From Ruminococcus sp. (lineage in GTDB: Bacteria; Bacillota; Clostridia; Oscillospirales; Ruminococcaceae): 64,000 nt of DNA. Position numbers and translations under genes: made by a program. Location of the stretch: positions 62,001 through 126,000 of the forward strand of contig JAIDUG010000055.1 of NCBI GenBank assembly GCA_029060305.1, given 5' to 3'. Positions 26,827-34,915 of this stretch are shown here, piece after piece. The first letter of the stretch is position 1. Every line of letters begins with the position of its first letter. The notes under the pieces are model-generated. The model was not told where the DNA came from. It did not search any database and was given only the letters and a program-made list of their open reading frames with translations.

Positions 26827-27504
26827 ATGGCGTTTGAATTGGAAAATGTCGTACCATGGGGTAGGAATTTCAGTGAATATGTAAGTATGTTCAATCTTAC
26901 AAGTGACGACTTTTCAGGAAAAATCGCTGGTTTTGGTGACGGTCCTGCAAGTTTTAACCGTGAAGCAACGGAAAAAGGTTATAATGTTATTTCTTTTGAC
27001 CCTGTTTATCAGTTTTCAAAGGAAGAAATAAGTAAACGTATTGAAGAAGTACGCATTACAGTTATGCAACAGATGAAAGAAAACATAGATAACTATATCT
27101 GGAAAAATATCAGAAATTTAGACGAACTTGAAAATTTACGTATGTCTGCTATGAGGTTGTTTTTATCGGACTATGAAAAAGGCAAATCAGAAAATAGATA
27201 TATCTGCCATTCACTTCCCGAAAAACTTTCATATAATGACAACTATTTTAATATCGGACTTAGTTCACATTTTCTGCTTATGTATACATCTTTAGGGTAT
27301 GAATTTCATATAAGTGCAATAACAGAAATGCTTAGGGTTTGCAAGGAAATAAGAATATTTCCTATAGTTGACCTTGACGCAAATAAAACATCATTGTTTA
27401 CTGATGTTATCAGTTACTTTGAAAACAATTATAATATTGAAATTGTTAAGACAAACTATGAGTTTCAGAAAGGCGAAAACAAACTTCTTATTATAAGAAA
27501 ATAA
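26827..27504 (+). CDS. SAM-dependent methyltransferase-like protein
   Basis: A 225-residue cytoplasmic protein. Residues about 30-60 (IAGFGDGPASFNREATEKGY, NVISFDPVY) look like motif I and the acidic loop of a class I methyltransferase with GDGP in the glycine-rich turn. Later stretches (YNDNYFNIGLSSHFLLMY, ITEMLRVCKEIRIFPIVDL) fit motifs IV-VI. I infer methyltransferase fold; the substrate is unknown. It follows the lipoprotein terminator with AAGGAGA upstream of the ATG, and shares a bidirectional terminator with luxS. Confidence 0.7.
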   Translation: MAFELENVVPWGRNFSEYVSMFNLTSDDFSGKIAGFGDGPASFNREATEKGYNVISFDPVYQFSKEEISKRIEEVRITVMQQMKENIDNYIWKNIRNLDELENLRMSAMRLFLSDYEKGKSENRYICHSLPEKLSYNDNYFNIGLSSHFLLMYTSLGYEFHISAITEMLRVCKEIRIFPIVDLDANKTSLFTDVISYFENNYNIEIVKTNYEFQKGENKLLIIRK

Positions 27505-27506
27505 AT

Positions 27507-27542
27507 AAACAGCGTATTTCATAAAGAGATACGCTGTTTTTT
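27507..27542. terminator. Bidirectional terminator between methyltransferase and luxS genes
   Basis: AAACAGCGTATTTC pairs with GAGATACGCTGTTTTTT around an ATAAA loop. A-rich left and T-rich right arms let it work for both convergent transcripts. Confidence 0.92.
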
Positions 27543-27553
27543 ACATGAATAAT

Positions 27554-28033
27554 TTATCTGATTTCTTTTCCGTAATGCCACGAATAATCAAGCATTTCAA
27601 CAGTATATTCTTTGAGTTTTTCCAGTAACGGAAGAACGTCTTTTTTAGCTGACTGTAAATCATGTTCGAGATAGTTTCCGCACTCAACAGCAGAACAGCC
27701 CATTATTTCGCCCTCAAAGTCCGCAATATACTGATAAGAATCACGGACGAGTTTTATAGCATTTTCGTGGGAAATTCCCCTTGTAAGAAGATAGAATCCT
27801 GTTCTGCAACCCATAGGTCCTACATATATTATATTTTTTCCATATTCAGAATTTCTTGCATAGGTTGCGAAAATGTGTTCGATAGTATGCAGTGACGGAT
27901 TAGAAATATAGTTTCCTCCGTTTGGACGTACCATTCTGACATCATAAGTAACAATATCACCGTCAACTCTTGATATGTACATACCGACACCGAATTTTGT
28001 GTGGTCTACCTGAAAACTTGCTATTTTTTCCAT
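27554..28033 (-). CDS. luxS: S-ribosylhomocysteine lyase LuxS
   Basis: LuxS cleaves S-ribosylhomocysteine to homocysteine and the AI-2 precursor, closing the activated methyl cycle. The 159-residue protein has the metal ligands H49 and H53 (HTIEH) and C118 (ECGNY), and the catalytic C76 in GPMGCRTGFYL. It follows the pseudouridine synthase gene by one base, so it is the last gene of a leftward operon. No Pfs nucleosidase gene is in the window. Confidence 0.97.
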   Translation of the reverse strand: MEKIASFQVDHTKFGVGMYISRVDGDIVTYDVRMVRPNGGNYISNPSLHTIEHIFATYARNSEYGKNIIYVGPMGCRTGFYLLTRGISHENAIKLVRDSYQYIADFEGEIMGCSAVECGNYLEHDLQSAKKDVLPLLEKLKEYTVEMLDYSWHYGKEIR

Positions 28034-28034
28034 T

Positions 28035-28886
28035 TTATAATTCTCCGTTCATTAAGTTTTTAATATCGTCGGGAAAATCCGATTTTACTGTAATAATTTC
28101 GTTTGTCAAAGGTTCTGTGAAAGTAATTATTCCGCAATGCAGAGCCTGTCTTGAAATATCCTCACGGTTTCCGCCGTAAAGGTCGTCACCGGCAAGAGCG
28201 TGTCCGATATGCGACATATGCACTCTTATCTGATGTGTACGACCTGTTTCAAGATGTATTTCAAGCAGGGAATATTTTTCGTTGTGTGCAATACGTCTGT
28301 AATGCGTTATAGCCTGCTGACCGTTTGCACGTACGCAACGTAATATTATTGATTCCTTTTCACGTGCTATGGGAGCGTTGACAGTGCCGGAAACGTCCGT
28401 TACTCCGTGTACTATTGCAAAATATACTTTTCTGCACGAATTCTGTAAAAGGTTTGCAGAAAAAGCGTTTTTGGCAATGACGACAAGTCCGGAGGTGTCT
28501 TTGTCAAGACGGTTGACCGCACGGAAAGTCATTTCCGGATACAACGCTGAAAAGAAATTTCCCAGAGTATCACCCTGATGTCTTACAGAGGGGTGTACAG
28601 GCATACCGCCTGACTTATTGAAAATCACAAGATTGTCATTTTCAAATACTATCGGGACATTCAGCAATGGATTTGGTTCAAGGAAACTGTTATCCTCTGT
28701 TTTCAGTATAATAATATCTCCGTTTTTTACAGTGTCAATACTGCGGATAGTTTTTCCGTTACAGGTTATTCCCGAATCCTGACGCTTCAGTCTGGTCAGC
28801 AAACGCCGTGAAACGCCTTTTTCTGTGAGGAACTTTTGAAGTATTATCGGACTTATTGAAGTTACAGTTAATTTTAATTCTTTCAG
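28035..28886 (-). CDS. RluA-family 23S/tRNA pseudouridine synthase
   Basis: Converts uridine to pseudouridine in structured RNA. The catalytic HxxxRLDxxTSG motif is clear (AVNRLDKDTSGLVVIAK), as are GMPVHPS and LETGRTHQIRVHMSH. A TTG at 28802 is a possible start, but the frame is open upstream and encodes FLTEKGVSRRLLTRLK, the usual S4-like N-terminus. GGAGG at 28896-28900 is 9 bases before a CTG (28886), which I take as the likely start, giving 283 residues. That start is unusual and overlaps the upstream gene by about 128 bases. Confidence 0.85.
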   Translation of the reverse strand: MKELKLTVTSISPIILQKFLTEKGVSRRLLTRLKRQDSGITCNGKTIRSIDTVKNGDIIILKTEDNSFLEPNPLLNVPIVFENDNLVIFNKSGGMPVHPSVRHQGDTLGNFFSALYPEMTFRAVNRLDKDTSGLVVIAKNAFSANLLQNSCRKVYFAIVHGVTDVSGTVNAPIAREKESIILRCVRANGQQAITHYRRIAHNEKYSLLEIHLETGRTHQIRVHMSHIGHALAGDDLYGGNREDISRQALHCGIITFTEPLTNEIITVKSDFPDDIKNLMNGEL

Positions 28887-29643
28887 AATAGTCGTCCTCC
28901 CTTACATAAATTGATATACTGAGTGCGAAAGCCGTCATCATTTCAGGCAGAAAGTATGGTGCTGAGATTAAGGTCAGCAAAGGAAAAGAATATACTATGA
29001 ATAACTTTAATATATCAGTACGTCGTCCACGCATAAATTTGAAAGAGTGGAAAACAAGTTTGAAAACGCTTTTGTGCGGAAAATGTGCCATTAAAAAAGG
29101 TACTGCAAAAAGAGTAATCCTTACATTCAACCACAAAAACAGCGATACTATAGTCAACACAATTGTCTGTACGATAACAAATACATCATCTGTATTCATA
29201 ATGAAATAATAAGCTGTTATCCCTGCCACTCCTGCCGGTATAAGTGCAATCAGTCCAATAAATTCAGTCCACAATGATACAGCAAGACTTCTCCTGAAAT
29301 TCCTGCCGTTAATGAGTATTTCAGAAACAGGCGTGAAACTTTTACGTGAGCTGTCGTAACAGATTTCGCATAGTCTGAAAGCAGAAATGTAAATCAGCGG
29401 AGCGGTTGTAAATAATCTGAGTATAAAACTGAAAACTGCAATTGTGACTTGCAGAGGATTTTCACCGCTGAAAAGTGAAAGAGGTTTCATATCTCCGAAA
29501 TACAGCAGTAAACTATATACTGTTGCTTCTGTAAAACGGAAAAATATTTCCGGCAGAAATGGCAACAGACATATAATCATTGTACTTATGCGTTTGTTTT
29601 TAAGTAAGGTTTTTGAATATCTGATAAGTTCCCGTAATTTCAT
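28759..29643 (-). CDS. Polytopic membrane protein, DUF975-like layout uncertain
   Basis: A 294-residue protein with about five membrane segments (YSLLLYFGDM area, VTIAVFSFILRLFTTAPLIY, LIALIPAGVAGITAYYF, VFVIVQTIVLTIVSLFLWL, FIVYSFPLLTLISAPYFL). I do not recognise the family with confidence. After about residue 255 the sequence loses membrane character and becomes Lys/Asn/Arg-rich; this part overlaps the N-terminal codons of the pseudouridine synthase. The start is preceded by GGAGGTG at good spacing. It lies between the phosphatase and rluA-type genes in a leftward operon. Confidence 0.75.
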   Translation of the reverse strand: MKLRELIRYSKTLLKNKRISTMIICLLPFLPEIFFRFTEATVYSLLLYFGDMKPLSLFSGENPLQVTIAVFSFILRLFTTAPLIYISAFRLCEICYDSSRKSFTPVSEILINGRNFRRSLAVSLWTEFIGLIALIPAGVAGITAYYFIMNTDDVFVIVQTIVLTIVSLFLWLNVRITLFAVPFLMAHFPHKSVFKLVFHSFKFMRGRRTDILKLFIVYSFPLLTLISAPYFLPEMMTAFALSISIYVREDDYSERIKINCNFNKSDNTSKVPHRKRRFTAFADQTEASGFGNNL

Positions 29644-29700
29644 AGAAAATGCACCTCCGGACGTATTCAGAGGTATTATGTGCCATTTACGGAAAAATAT

Positions 29701-30345
29701 TCAGTCTGTTGCAAGAAATTCCTCCGGCACTTTATTGTATGGACAGTAACCTAATATTTCAAACGCCTGAGAATTCAGCCACATCTGAGCGGTGACAATA
29801 ATGTCAAAACCTTCTCCGAATGGTGCATTAAGTATTTGTGGGTCATATTTCGGAAGCCCGAAACACGACAGCATATTTGATATTATTCCTGAGTGAGTAA
29901 TCACCGCACTATGAGTTATACTCTCGTTCATCATATCAATGATAATGTTGTGGATTGCCTTGTAAGTACGTGCAGTCATTTCCTCAAGGCTTTCACCATT
30001 CGGAGGACGTGTATCTTTTCCACCTCTGAGCCATTTCTTGTATTCGGGAATGTTAATCAGCTGTTCAACGCTTTTATTCTCGAAATCCCCGAAATCAAGC
30101 TCACGTAAGTCATCAATAATTGTAATATCTGTTTCCGGAAAAAGTATTTCAGCCGTTTCAGTACATCTTTTCAGAGGTGAACTATAAACCTTGTGGACAG
30201 TCGGATAATCAAATTCGTCCATTTTTGATGCAATTTCAGAAGCACCTTTAGACGAAAGCGGTAAATCAGTTTTTCCGATGTAAATGCCTTTTTCGTTAGC
30301 GTCTGTCATTCCGTGTCGCAGAACGCTTATTCTGTAACCTTTCAT
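29701..30345 (-). CDS. Histidine phosphatase family protein (phosphoglycerate mutase-like)
   Basis: A 214-residue phosphatase of the histidine acid phosphatase superfamily. The catalytic RHG is near the N-terminus (VLRHGMTDANEKG), with YSSPLKRCTETAEI, LRELDFGDFENKS and a second histidine in AVITHSGII. The substrate cannot be told; relatives act on alpha-ribazole phosphate, sugar phosphates or phosphoserine. It is the first gene of the leftward operon that ends with luxS and has a consensus promoter. Confidence 0.9.
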   Translation of the reverse strand: MKGYRISVLRHGMTDANEKGIYIGKTDLPLSSKGASEIASKMDEFDYPTVHKVYSSPLKRCTETAEILFPETDITIIDDLRELDFGDFENKSVEQLINIPEYKKWLRGGKDTRPPNGESLEEMTARTYKAIHNIIIDMMNESITHSAVITHSGIISNMLSCFGLPKYDPQILNAPFGEGFDIIVTAQMWLNSQAFEILGYCPYNKVPEEFLATD

Positions 30346-30376
30346 ATTTTCAGTCCTTTCATGACATTTATAATTT

Positions 30377-30405
30377 ATTATACTGTTTTAAAATTTTTTT
30401 GTCAA
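30377..30405 (-). promoter_or_regulatory. Sigma-A promoter of the phosphatase-rluA-luxS operon
   Basis: On the minus strand TTGACA, 17 bases, TATAAT: full consensus. Confidence 0.9.
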
Positions 30406-30599
30406 GCATAAACATCATAATATACAGTTAAAACAACAAACTATGTAATAGCTTTTTAATTGAAAATAATGTTAATATGGTTAGATTTCTGCCCGTTATA
30501 TGTACAAAATGCCTAAATAATACATACTATTTTTTCACTTATGGCAAATATAATGAAAAAAATGTCAAATCGGCAGGAATTATTTCATATTTTCCCATG
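30406..30599. other. AT-rich spacer between divergent promoters
   Basis: Part of the 319-base gap between the phosphatase and XRE genes. It holds a plus-strand reading frame (30477-30665) without a ribosome-binding site, which I do not call. No clear operator. Confidence 0.4.
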
Positions 30600-30628
30600 T
30601 TTACATATTATACAGAATGTATTATAAT
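30600..30628 (+). promoter_or_regulatory. Sigma-A promoter of the XRE gene at 30665
   Basis: TTTACA, 17 bases, TATAAT, with AGGAGG before the ATG. Confidence 0.85.
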
Positions 30629-30664
30629 AAGTATTATACAAAGATTTTTTAGGAGGAAAATTTA

Positions 30665-31366
30665 ATGAATTCAGATTTTGCAAGAATAATCACGCTTCAG
30701 CGTAAGGAAAGACATATAAGTCAGAAACAGGCGGCAAGTGATTTGGGAATATCTCAGGCTTTGTTATCTCATTATGAAAAGGGTATACGTGAATGTGGTC
30801 TCAACTTCCTTGTGAAGATTGCGGATTACTATAATGTTTCGTGCGACTATCTTCTCGGAAGAACTCCCGAACCTGGTGGAAAAAATATAACTATCGAGGA
30901 CATTCCCGACGACGACGGAAACAACAAACTCAAAATGCCCTCACCGGAAATTATAAATTTCAACCGACGTATTATAAATAATTCAATCAGCCTTCTTTTC
31001 AGTCTTGCACAGAAAGCAAACAGTATTACTCTTATAAAAGAAGTGTCTACATATTTAATGCTTACCGTCTATAAACTTTTCCGTATAGTTTACAACGCAA
31101 ACCCTCACAACGACCAGAAACTTTTCCGTATTCCTAAAGTAACCGCAAATGACAGTGCAAACGCTATTGTAGCAATGAGCGAATCCAATATAAAAGCCGC
31201 ATCAAGTGGTATCGCCCTTGACGGTAACGACTGTGTAAATAATTTTGATACATTGTACCTTACAACTTCAACTCTGCAAAAAGACTATGCACAATATTCT
31301 TCATCTCTGCTGAACCTCATAAAACGTAGTGAGGAAAAAATTGCCCGTACACGTGAAAAATACTGA
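30665..31366 (+). CDS. XRE-family transcriptional regulator with helical C-terminal domain
   Basis: A 233-residue protein. Residues 5-65 are a Cro/CI helix-turn-helix (IITLQRKERHISQKQAASDL, GISQALLSHYEKGIRE, YYNVSCDYLLGRTPEP). The remaining 165 residues look helical and contain no membrane segment; the role is unknown, perhaps oligomerisation or ligand sensing. It is monocistronic with its own promoter, and faces the stand-alone trpB gene convergently. Confidence 0.85.
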   Translation: MNSDFARIITLQRKERHISQKQAASDLGISQALLSHYEKGIRECGLNFLVKIADYYNVSCDYLLGRTPEPGGKNITIEDIPDDDGNNKLKMPSPEIINFNRRIINNSISLLFSLAQKANSITLIKEVSTYLMLTVYKLFRIVYNANPHNDQKLFRIPKVTANDSANAIVAMSESNIKAASSGIALDGNDCVNNFDTLYLTTSTLQKDYAQYSSSLLNLIKRSEEKIARTREKY

Positions 31367-31374
31367 AATTAAAA

Positions 31375-31402
31375 CCGCACCGGCTTTTTAAAGTCAGTGC
31401 GG
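31375..31402 (-). terminator. Terminator of the trpB-like gene
   Basis: CCGCAC/GTGCGG extends after one mismatch into GGCTTT/AAAGTC with a 2-base loop. On the minus strand it is followed by TTTTAATTTC; on the plus strand no T-run follows. Confidence 0.8.
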
Positions 31403-31416
31403 AATGGTTATATATA

Positions 31417-32790
31417 TCAGTCAATTTTCGGGAGTGTGTCAAAAGATTTCTGAAGTTCTTCGTCAGTCGGGATATAGTCACTCATTCTGCCGTCGTTGTA
31501 AGCACCATAAGCGTACATATCAAAGTAACCTGTTCCGGTAAGTCCAAAGAGAATAGTTTTTTCCTCGCCTGTTTCTTTGCACTTCATAGCCTCGTCGATA
31601 GCACACTTTATAGCGTGACTGCTTTCGGGAGCAGGTAAAATTCCCTCTACTCTTGCAAACTGCTGTGCTGCCTCGAATACTGCCGTCTGTTCAACGGAAA
31701 CCGCTTCCATAAGACCTTGATCGTAGAGTTCAGAAAGAACAGCACTCATTCCGTGATAACGGAGACCGCCTGCATGGTTTGCGGACGGCATGAAACCACT
31801 TCCGAGGGTGTACATTTTCTGTAACGGACAAACTTTTCCTGTATCGCAGAAGTCGTAAGCGTACACACCTCTTGTAAGGCTCGGACAGGAAGCAGGTTCA
31901 ACGGCAATGAATCTGTAGTCTTTTTCGCCACGGAGTTTTTCGCCCATGAATGGTGAAATAAGTCCGCCGAGATTTGAACCGCCTCCGGCACAGCCTATAA
32001 TAATATCGGGTTTTATACCATATTTTTCCATAGCGATTTTTGATTCCATACCGATTACTGACTGGTGTAAGAGTACTTGAGAGAGAACACTTCCGAGAAC
32101 GTATCTGTAACCTTCCTGAGAAGTAGCGGATTCAACGGCTTCCGAGATAGCACAGCCGAGACTTCCGTTTGTATCTGGAAATTCCGCAAGGATTTTTCTT
32201 CCTACTTCAGTAGTTGTTGACGGTGACGGAGTAACGTTTGCTCCGTAAGTTCTCATAACTTCACGACGGAAAGGTTTCTGTTCATATGAACACTTAACCA
32301 TATATACTTTGCAGTCGAGGTCAAAGTAAGAGCAAGCCATTGAAAGTGCTGTACCCCACTGTCCTGCACCTGTTTCAGTAGTAACGCCTTTAAGACCTTG
32401 TTTTTTAGCGTAGTAAGCCTGAGCGATAGCGGAATTTAATTTGTGACTTCCGCTTGTGTTGTTTCCCTCGAATTTGTAATAGATTTTTGCAGGAGTATCG
32501 AGTTTCTTTTCAAGACAGTAAGCCCTTACAAGCGGTGACGGACGGTACATCTTATAAAATTCCTGAATTTCTTCCGGAATATCAATATAGCGGTCTGTTT
32601 CATTGAGTTCCTGTTTAACGAGTTCATCACAGAAAACGTGTGAAAGTTCTTCAGCAGTCATAGGCTTGTTTGTTGCAGGATTGAGAAGCGGAGCAGGTTT
32701 CTTTTCCATATCTGCACGGACATTGTACCACTGTTTAGGCATTTCGCTTTCTTCCAGATATATTTTGTATGGGATTTTTGAATCTGACAT
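31417..32790 (-). CDS. Tryptophan synthase beta-like protein, TrpB2 type
   Basis: A 457-residue PLP enzyme of fold type II. The PLP lysine lies in SGSHKLNSAIAQAY, the phosphate loop in CAGGGSNLGG, and GAGQWGTALSMAC matches the active-site loop. Length and the N-terminal extension (IPYKIYLEESEMPKQWYNV, RPSPLVRA) mark the TrpB2 subgroup, which works without TrpA and can condense indole with serine. No other trp gene is in the window, which fits a stand-alone role such as indole salvage. It has its own promoter and terminator. Confidence 0.92.
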   Translation of the reverse strand: MSDSKIPYKIYLEESEMPKQWYNVRADMEKKPAPLLNPATNKPMTAEELSHVFCDELVKQELNETDRYIDIPEEIQEFYKMYRPSPLVRAYCLEKKLDTPAKIYYKFEGNNTSGSHKLNSAIAQAYYAKKQGLKGVTTETGAGQWGTALSMACSYFDLDCKVYMVKCSYEQKPFRREVMRTYGANVTPSPSTTTEVGRKILAEFPDTNGSLGCAISEAVESATSQEGYRYVLGSVLSQVLLHQSVIGMESKIAMEKYGIKPDIIIGCAGGGSNLGGLISPFMGEKLRGEKDYRFIAVEPASCPSLTRGVYAYDFCDTGKVCPLQKMYTLGSGFMPSANHAGGLRYHGMSAVLSELYDQGLMEAVSVEQTAVFEAAQQFARVEGILPAPESSHAIKCAIDEAMKCKETGEEKTILFGLTGTGYFDMYAYGAYNDGRMSDYIPTDEELQKSFDTLPKID

Positions 32791-32853
32791 TATAAAAATT
32801 CTCCTTTTTATTATAGTGTATTCGCTGATATTTCCAAGCTCTTTACAGAAAAA

Positions 32854-32882
32854 AGTTTAGCACGAATATCAGTTTATGTCAA
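32854..32882 (-). promoter_or_regulatory. Promoter of the trpB-like gene
   Basis: On the minus strand TTGACA, 17 bases, TAAACT. No attenuator or T-box is visible in the 60-base leader. Confidence 0.7.
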
Positions 32883-33023
32883 GTCAATGGAATATATTGA
32901 CTTTGCGATTTGCTGTTATGCACAAATAATTCCGGTTTACTTTGTGCATAATCACGTTTTGAAAAATTTTTCGGAAATATGTGAGAGAATATGTTTTCTT
33001 AAACGACTCTTTTATGAAAGGGG

Positions 33024-33108
33024 TTTTAATCGGGGCATATTTTTTAATGGCAAGCAACTGATAAAGATAGATTTTTCCTTTTTTCACGAAAATATGCCCT
33101 GATTAAAA
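33024..33108. repeat. 85-base element with 20-base terminal inverted repeats
   Basis: TTTTAATCGGGGCATATTTT at 33024-33043 pairs with AAAATATGCCCTGATTAAAA at 33089-33108 at 19 of 20 positions (the mismatch is G-T, which still pairs in RNA). The 45-base centre has no reading frame. Only one copy was seen in the window. It ends 4 bases before the -35 of the acyltransferase promoter. Confidence 0.75.
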
Positions 33109-33112
33109 AAGA

Positions 33113-33141
33113 TTGACATTAATTCTGTACTGGTGTATAAT
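33113..33141 (+). promoter_or_regulatory. Sigma-A promoter of the acyltransferase gene
   Basis: TTGACA, 17 bases, TATAAT: full consensus, directly after the inverted-repeat element. Confidence 0.9.
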
Positions 33142-33192
33142 AATATCGTCTTAACTGACGTATTGTTATATGAAATTGGAGGTACTTGAATT

Positions 33193-34434
33193 TTGGATAA
33201 TGAACAATCGGGCGTACTGGAAAGAAATCAGGTTATTTATGACACAGGTCCGCCGTTAACAAGGGGAAACGTTATTCAGCCCCGACCAGCAGAAAATGAA
33301 ACACTCAGAAAATCACGAAAAAAGAAAAAACCTTACTATGCAGGAATTGATATTGTAAAGATTCTTGCTGTATTTATGGTAGTTTGTATTCACACATATC
33401 TCCACGACGGTATGTATTATGATTCTATAACAGGCACAAAGTATATACTGCCTGTTATGTTCAGATGGATTTCATATACGTGTGTACCGCTGTTTATGAT
33501 TTCTACAGGCTACCTTATGAAAAATAAAAAATTTACAGCAAAATATTATCTCAAATTAGTAAAAATAGTCGTAATATATTTTGTAGTCAGTGTAATATGT
33601 ATGAAATTCAAGCAGAAAACATACAATATGGATTTCAGTGACCCGTGGACAGTTATGAAAGGTTTTTTTGAGTTCAGTCACGCAACTTATGCATGGTATG
33701 TAAACTATTATATATCACTTTTTATTTTTATACCGTTTCTTAACATCACTTTCAAGGCACTTGAAACCAAAAATAAACGTATGATTTTTGTTTTTCTTGT
33801 TGTGGTGTTTACTGTTTTTGCAAGAAGTCTGTTTTTAGGTTTTGACAGCACAAATCAAATCAGACCTTTACCAAACTATATGAGTTCCGGCTGGTATCTT
33901 GCATATTATTTCACCGGAGCTTATATCCGTGAATATCCCCCTAAGCGTAATTTAAGAAATAAACTTCTTATGCTGTCGGGACTGGTGATTGTTACGTGTT
34001 TTATTACGTGGAGTACATATAAGCAGTCGGTCGCAAATATAGAGGGGAAACAGATTTTTACTTCATATCATTTCAATGATTATGGTTCTTATCCGGTGTA
34101 TCTGATGACATTATTTATTTTTTTGTTGCTTTTTGATATTACTACAAGAAATAAATGGGTTAAATTAATTCTCAGACAGGTGGGCAGTGCAACTCTTGCA
34201 ACCTATCTTATTTCCTATGTTTTTGATGCGAAATATTATGTTGCTTTCAATCAGAAATATCCGGTAATATATGACAGGTGGTTACACTCTATGGAAATAA
34301 TCGGAAAGAATTTCTTTTATTCATTATTGTGCGGACTGATTATTCATAATCTCTATAATATATGTTCGGTTCTTATTAAAAAATCAATAATCAGGTTGAG
34401 GGCATATCTTATGGAAACAGATATAAATGAATAA
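33193..34434 (+). CDS. Membrane acyltransferase, acyltransferase 3 family
   Basis: A 413-residue membrane protein with about ten hydrophobic segments after a 50-residue basic cytoplasmic head (RKSRKKKKPYY). The first segment IDIVKILAVFMVVCIHTYLH carries the conserved histidine of acyltransferase 3 / WecH-type O-acetyltransferases, and FMISTGYLM with a basic loop follows. It likely acylates a cell-envelope sugar, with substrate unknown. The start is TTG at 33193, with GGAGG 11 bases upstream, which is a rather long spacing. It is monocistronic. Confidence 0.85.
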   Translation: MDNEQSGVLERNQVIYDTGPPLTRGNVIQPRPAENETLRKSRKKKKPYYAGIDIVKILAVFMVVCIHTYLHDGMYYDSITGTKYILPVMFRWISYTCVPLFMISTGYLMKNKKFTAKYYLKLVKIVVIYFVVSVICMKFKQKTYNMDFSDPWTVMKGFFEFSHATYAWYVNYYISLFIFIPFLNITFKALETKNKRMIFVFLVVVFTVFARSLFLGFDSTNQIRPLPNYMSSGWYLAYYFTGAYIREYPPKRNLRNKLLMLSGLVIVTCFITWSTYKQSVANIEGKQIFTSYHFNDYGSYPVYLMTLFIFLLLFDITTRNKWVKLILRQVGSATLATYLISYVFDAKYYVAFNQKYPVIYDRWLHSMEIIGKNFFYSLLCGLIIHNLYNICSVLIKKSIIRLRAYLMETDINE

Positions 34435-34441
34435 CAAAAAT

Positions 34442-34468
34442 TTCCCTTGCTGACAGTGAGGGAATTTT
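34442..34468 (+). terminator. Intrinsic terminator of the acyltransferase gene
   Basis: TTCCCTTGC/GTGAGGGAA stem with TGACA loop, followed by TTTTCTTT. Confidence 0.85.
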
Positions 34469-34552
34469 CTTTGCAATTCACAAGTACAGTTAAATTTATT
34501 ATTTTATAAACAAAAAATTTACTATATTTCCGGAATTTTTTTTCTGAAAAGG

Positions 34553-34581
34553 TTGCATTATCCGGAAAAGTATGATATAAT
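34553..34581 (+). promoter_or_regulatory. Promoter of the S10-spc-alpha superoperon
   Basis: TTGCAT, 17 bases, TATAAT. Start predicted near 34588, giving a leader of about 328 bases before rpsJ. Confidence 0.85.
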
Positions 34582-34587
34582 AGCTTA

Positions 34588-34915
34588 CGTTGGATGTGCA
34601 GTTAGTACATCAGACTGCAAGAAGATATGCGGAGAAGCAGGAGGTTGCCGACGGTTTGTCGGGTAATTTCTGTGGAGTATGTCCGATTTGAAACCGGACG
34701 ATTGGGATATTGAACACTGTTTGTGCTTTGTAGTATGCGTATGCTTATATTTACGTATCTACAGCGTTTTGTGCTTTAAATTCCTGATTGCCGGAAAACA
34801 TATTTTGTTTTTCGGTTTTTTTGTCAGGAAATGCGTGAAACACACGGTCACGTGTGAAGTCTCAAAAGAGAGGTGTTTCTCCGCCCCCGTAATTTTATTC
34901 AAGGAGGCGAAAAAA
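34588..34915 (+). promoter_or_regulatory. Structured 5' leader of the S10 operon
   Basis: About 328 untranslated bases with several possible helices: an H-type pseudoknot candidate (34593-34618), CCGAC/GTCGG around GGTTT, GTCCG/CGGAC around 34677-34695, a long terminator-like hairpin (34781-34830), and CACACG/CGTGTG near 34840-34856. In E. coli ribosomal protein L4 controls its own S10 leader by attenuation; whether this leader binds L4 is inference, as the sequences are not similar. The reading frame that runs upstream of rpsJ in this leader lacks a ribosome-binding site and is not called. Confidence 0.6.
34781..34830 (+). terminator. Terminator-like hairpin inside the S10 leader
   Basis: CCGGAAAACA (34791-34800) pairs with TGTTTTTCGG (34806-34815) around TATTT, and seven T residues follow at 34816-34822. 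An outer pairing TTCCTGA/TCAGGAA encloses it. It sits 86 bases before the rpsJ start, so it must be bypassed for expression of the whole superoperon. Confidence 0.85.

Noticed and set aside
30477..30665. Plus-strand reading frame of 62 codons before the XRE gene
   Set aside because: No ribosome-binding site, and it runs across the promoter of the next gene.
32887..33102. Plus-strand reading frame across the inverted-repeat element
   Set aside because: No ribosome-binding site, biased composition, and it spans both arms of the repeat.
34679..34915. Reading frame extending rpsJ upstream by 79 codons
   Set aside because: The upstream part has no ribosome-binding site and runs through the leader hairpins; the ATG at 34916 has a perfect site and gives the normal S10 length.
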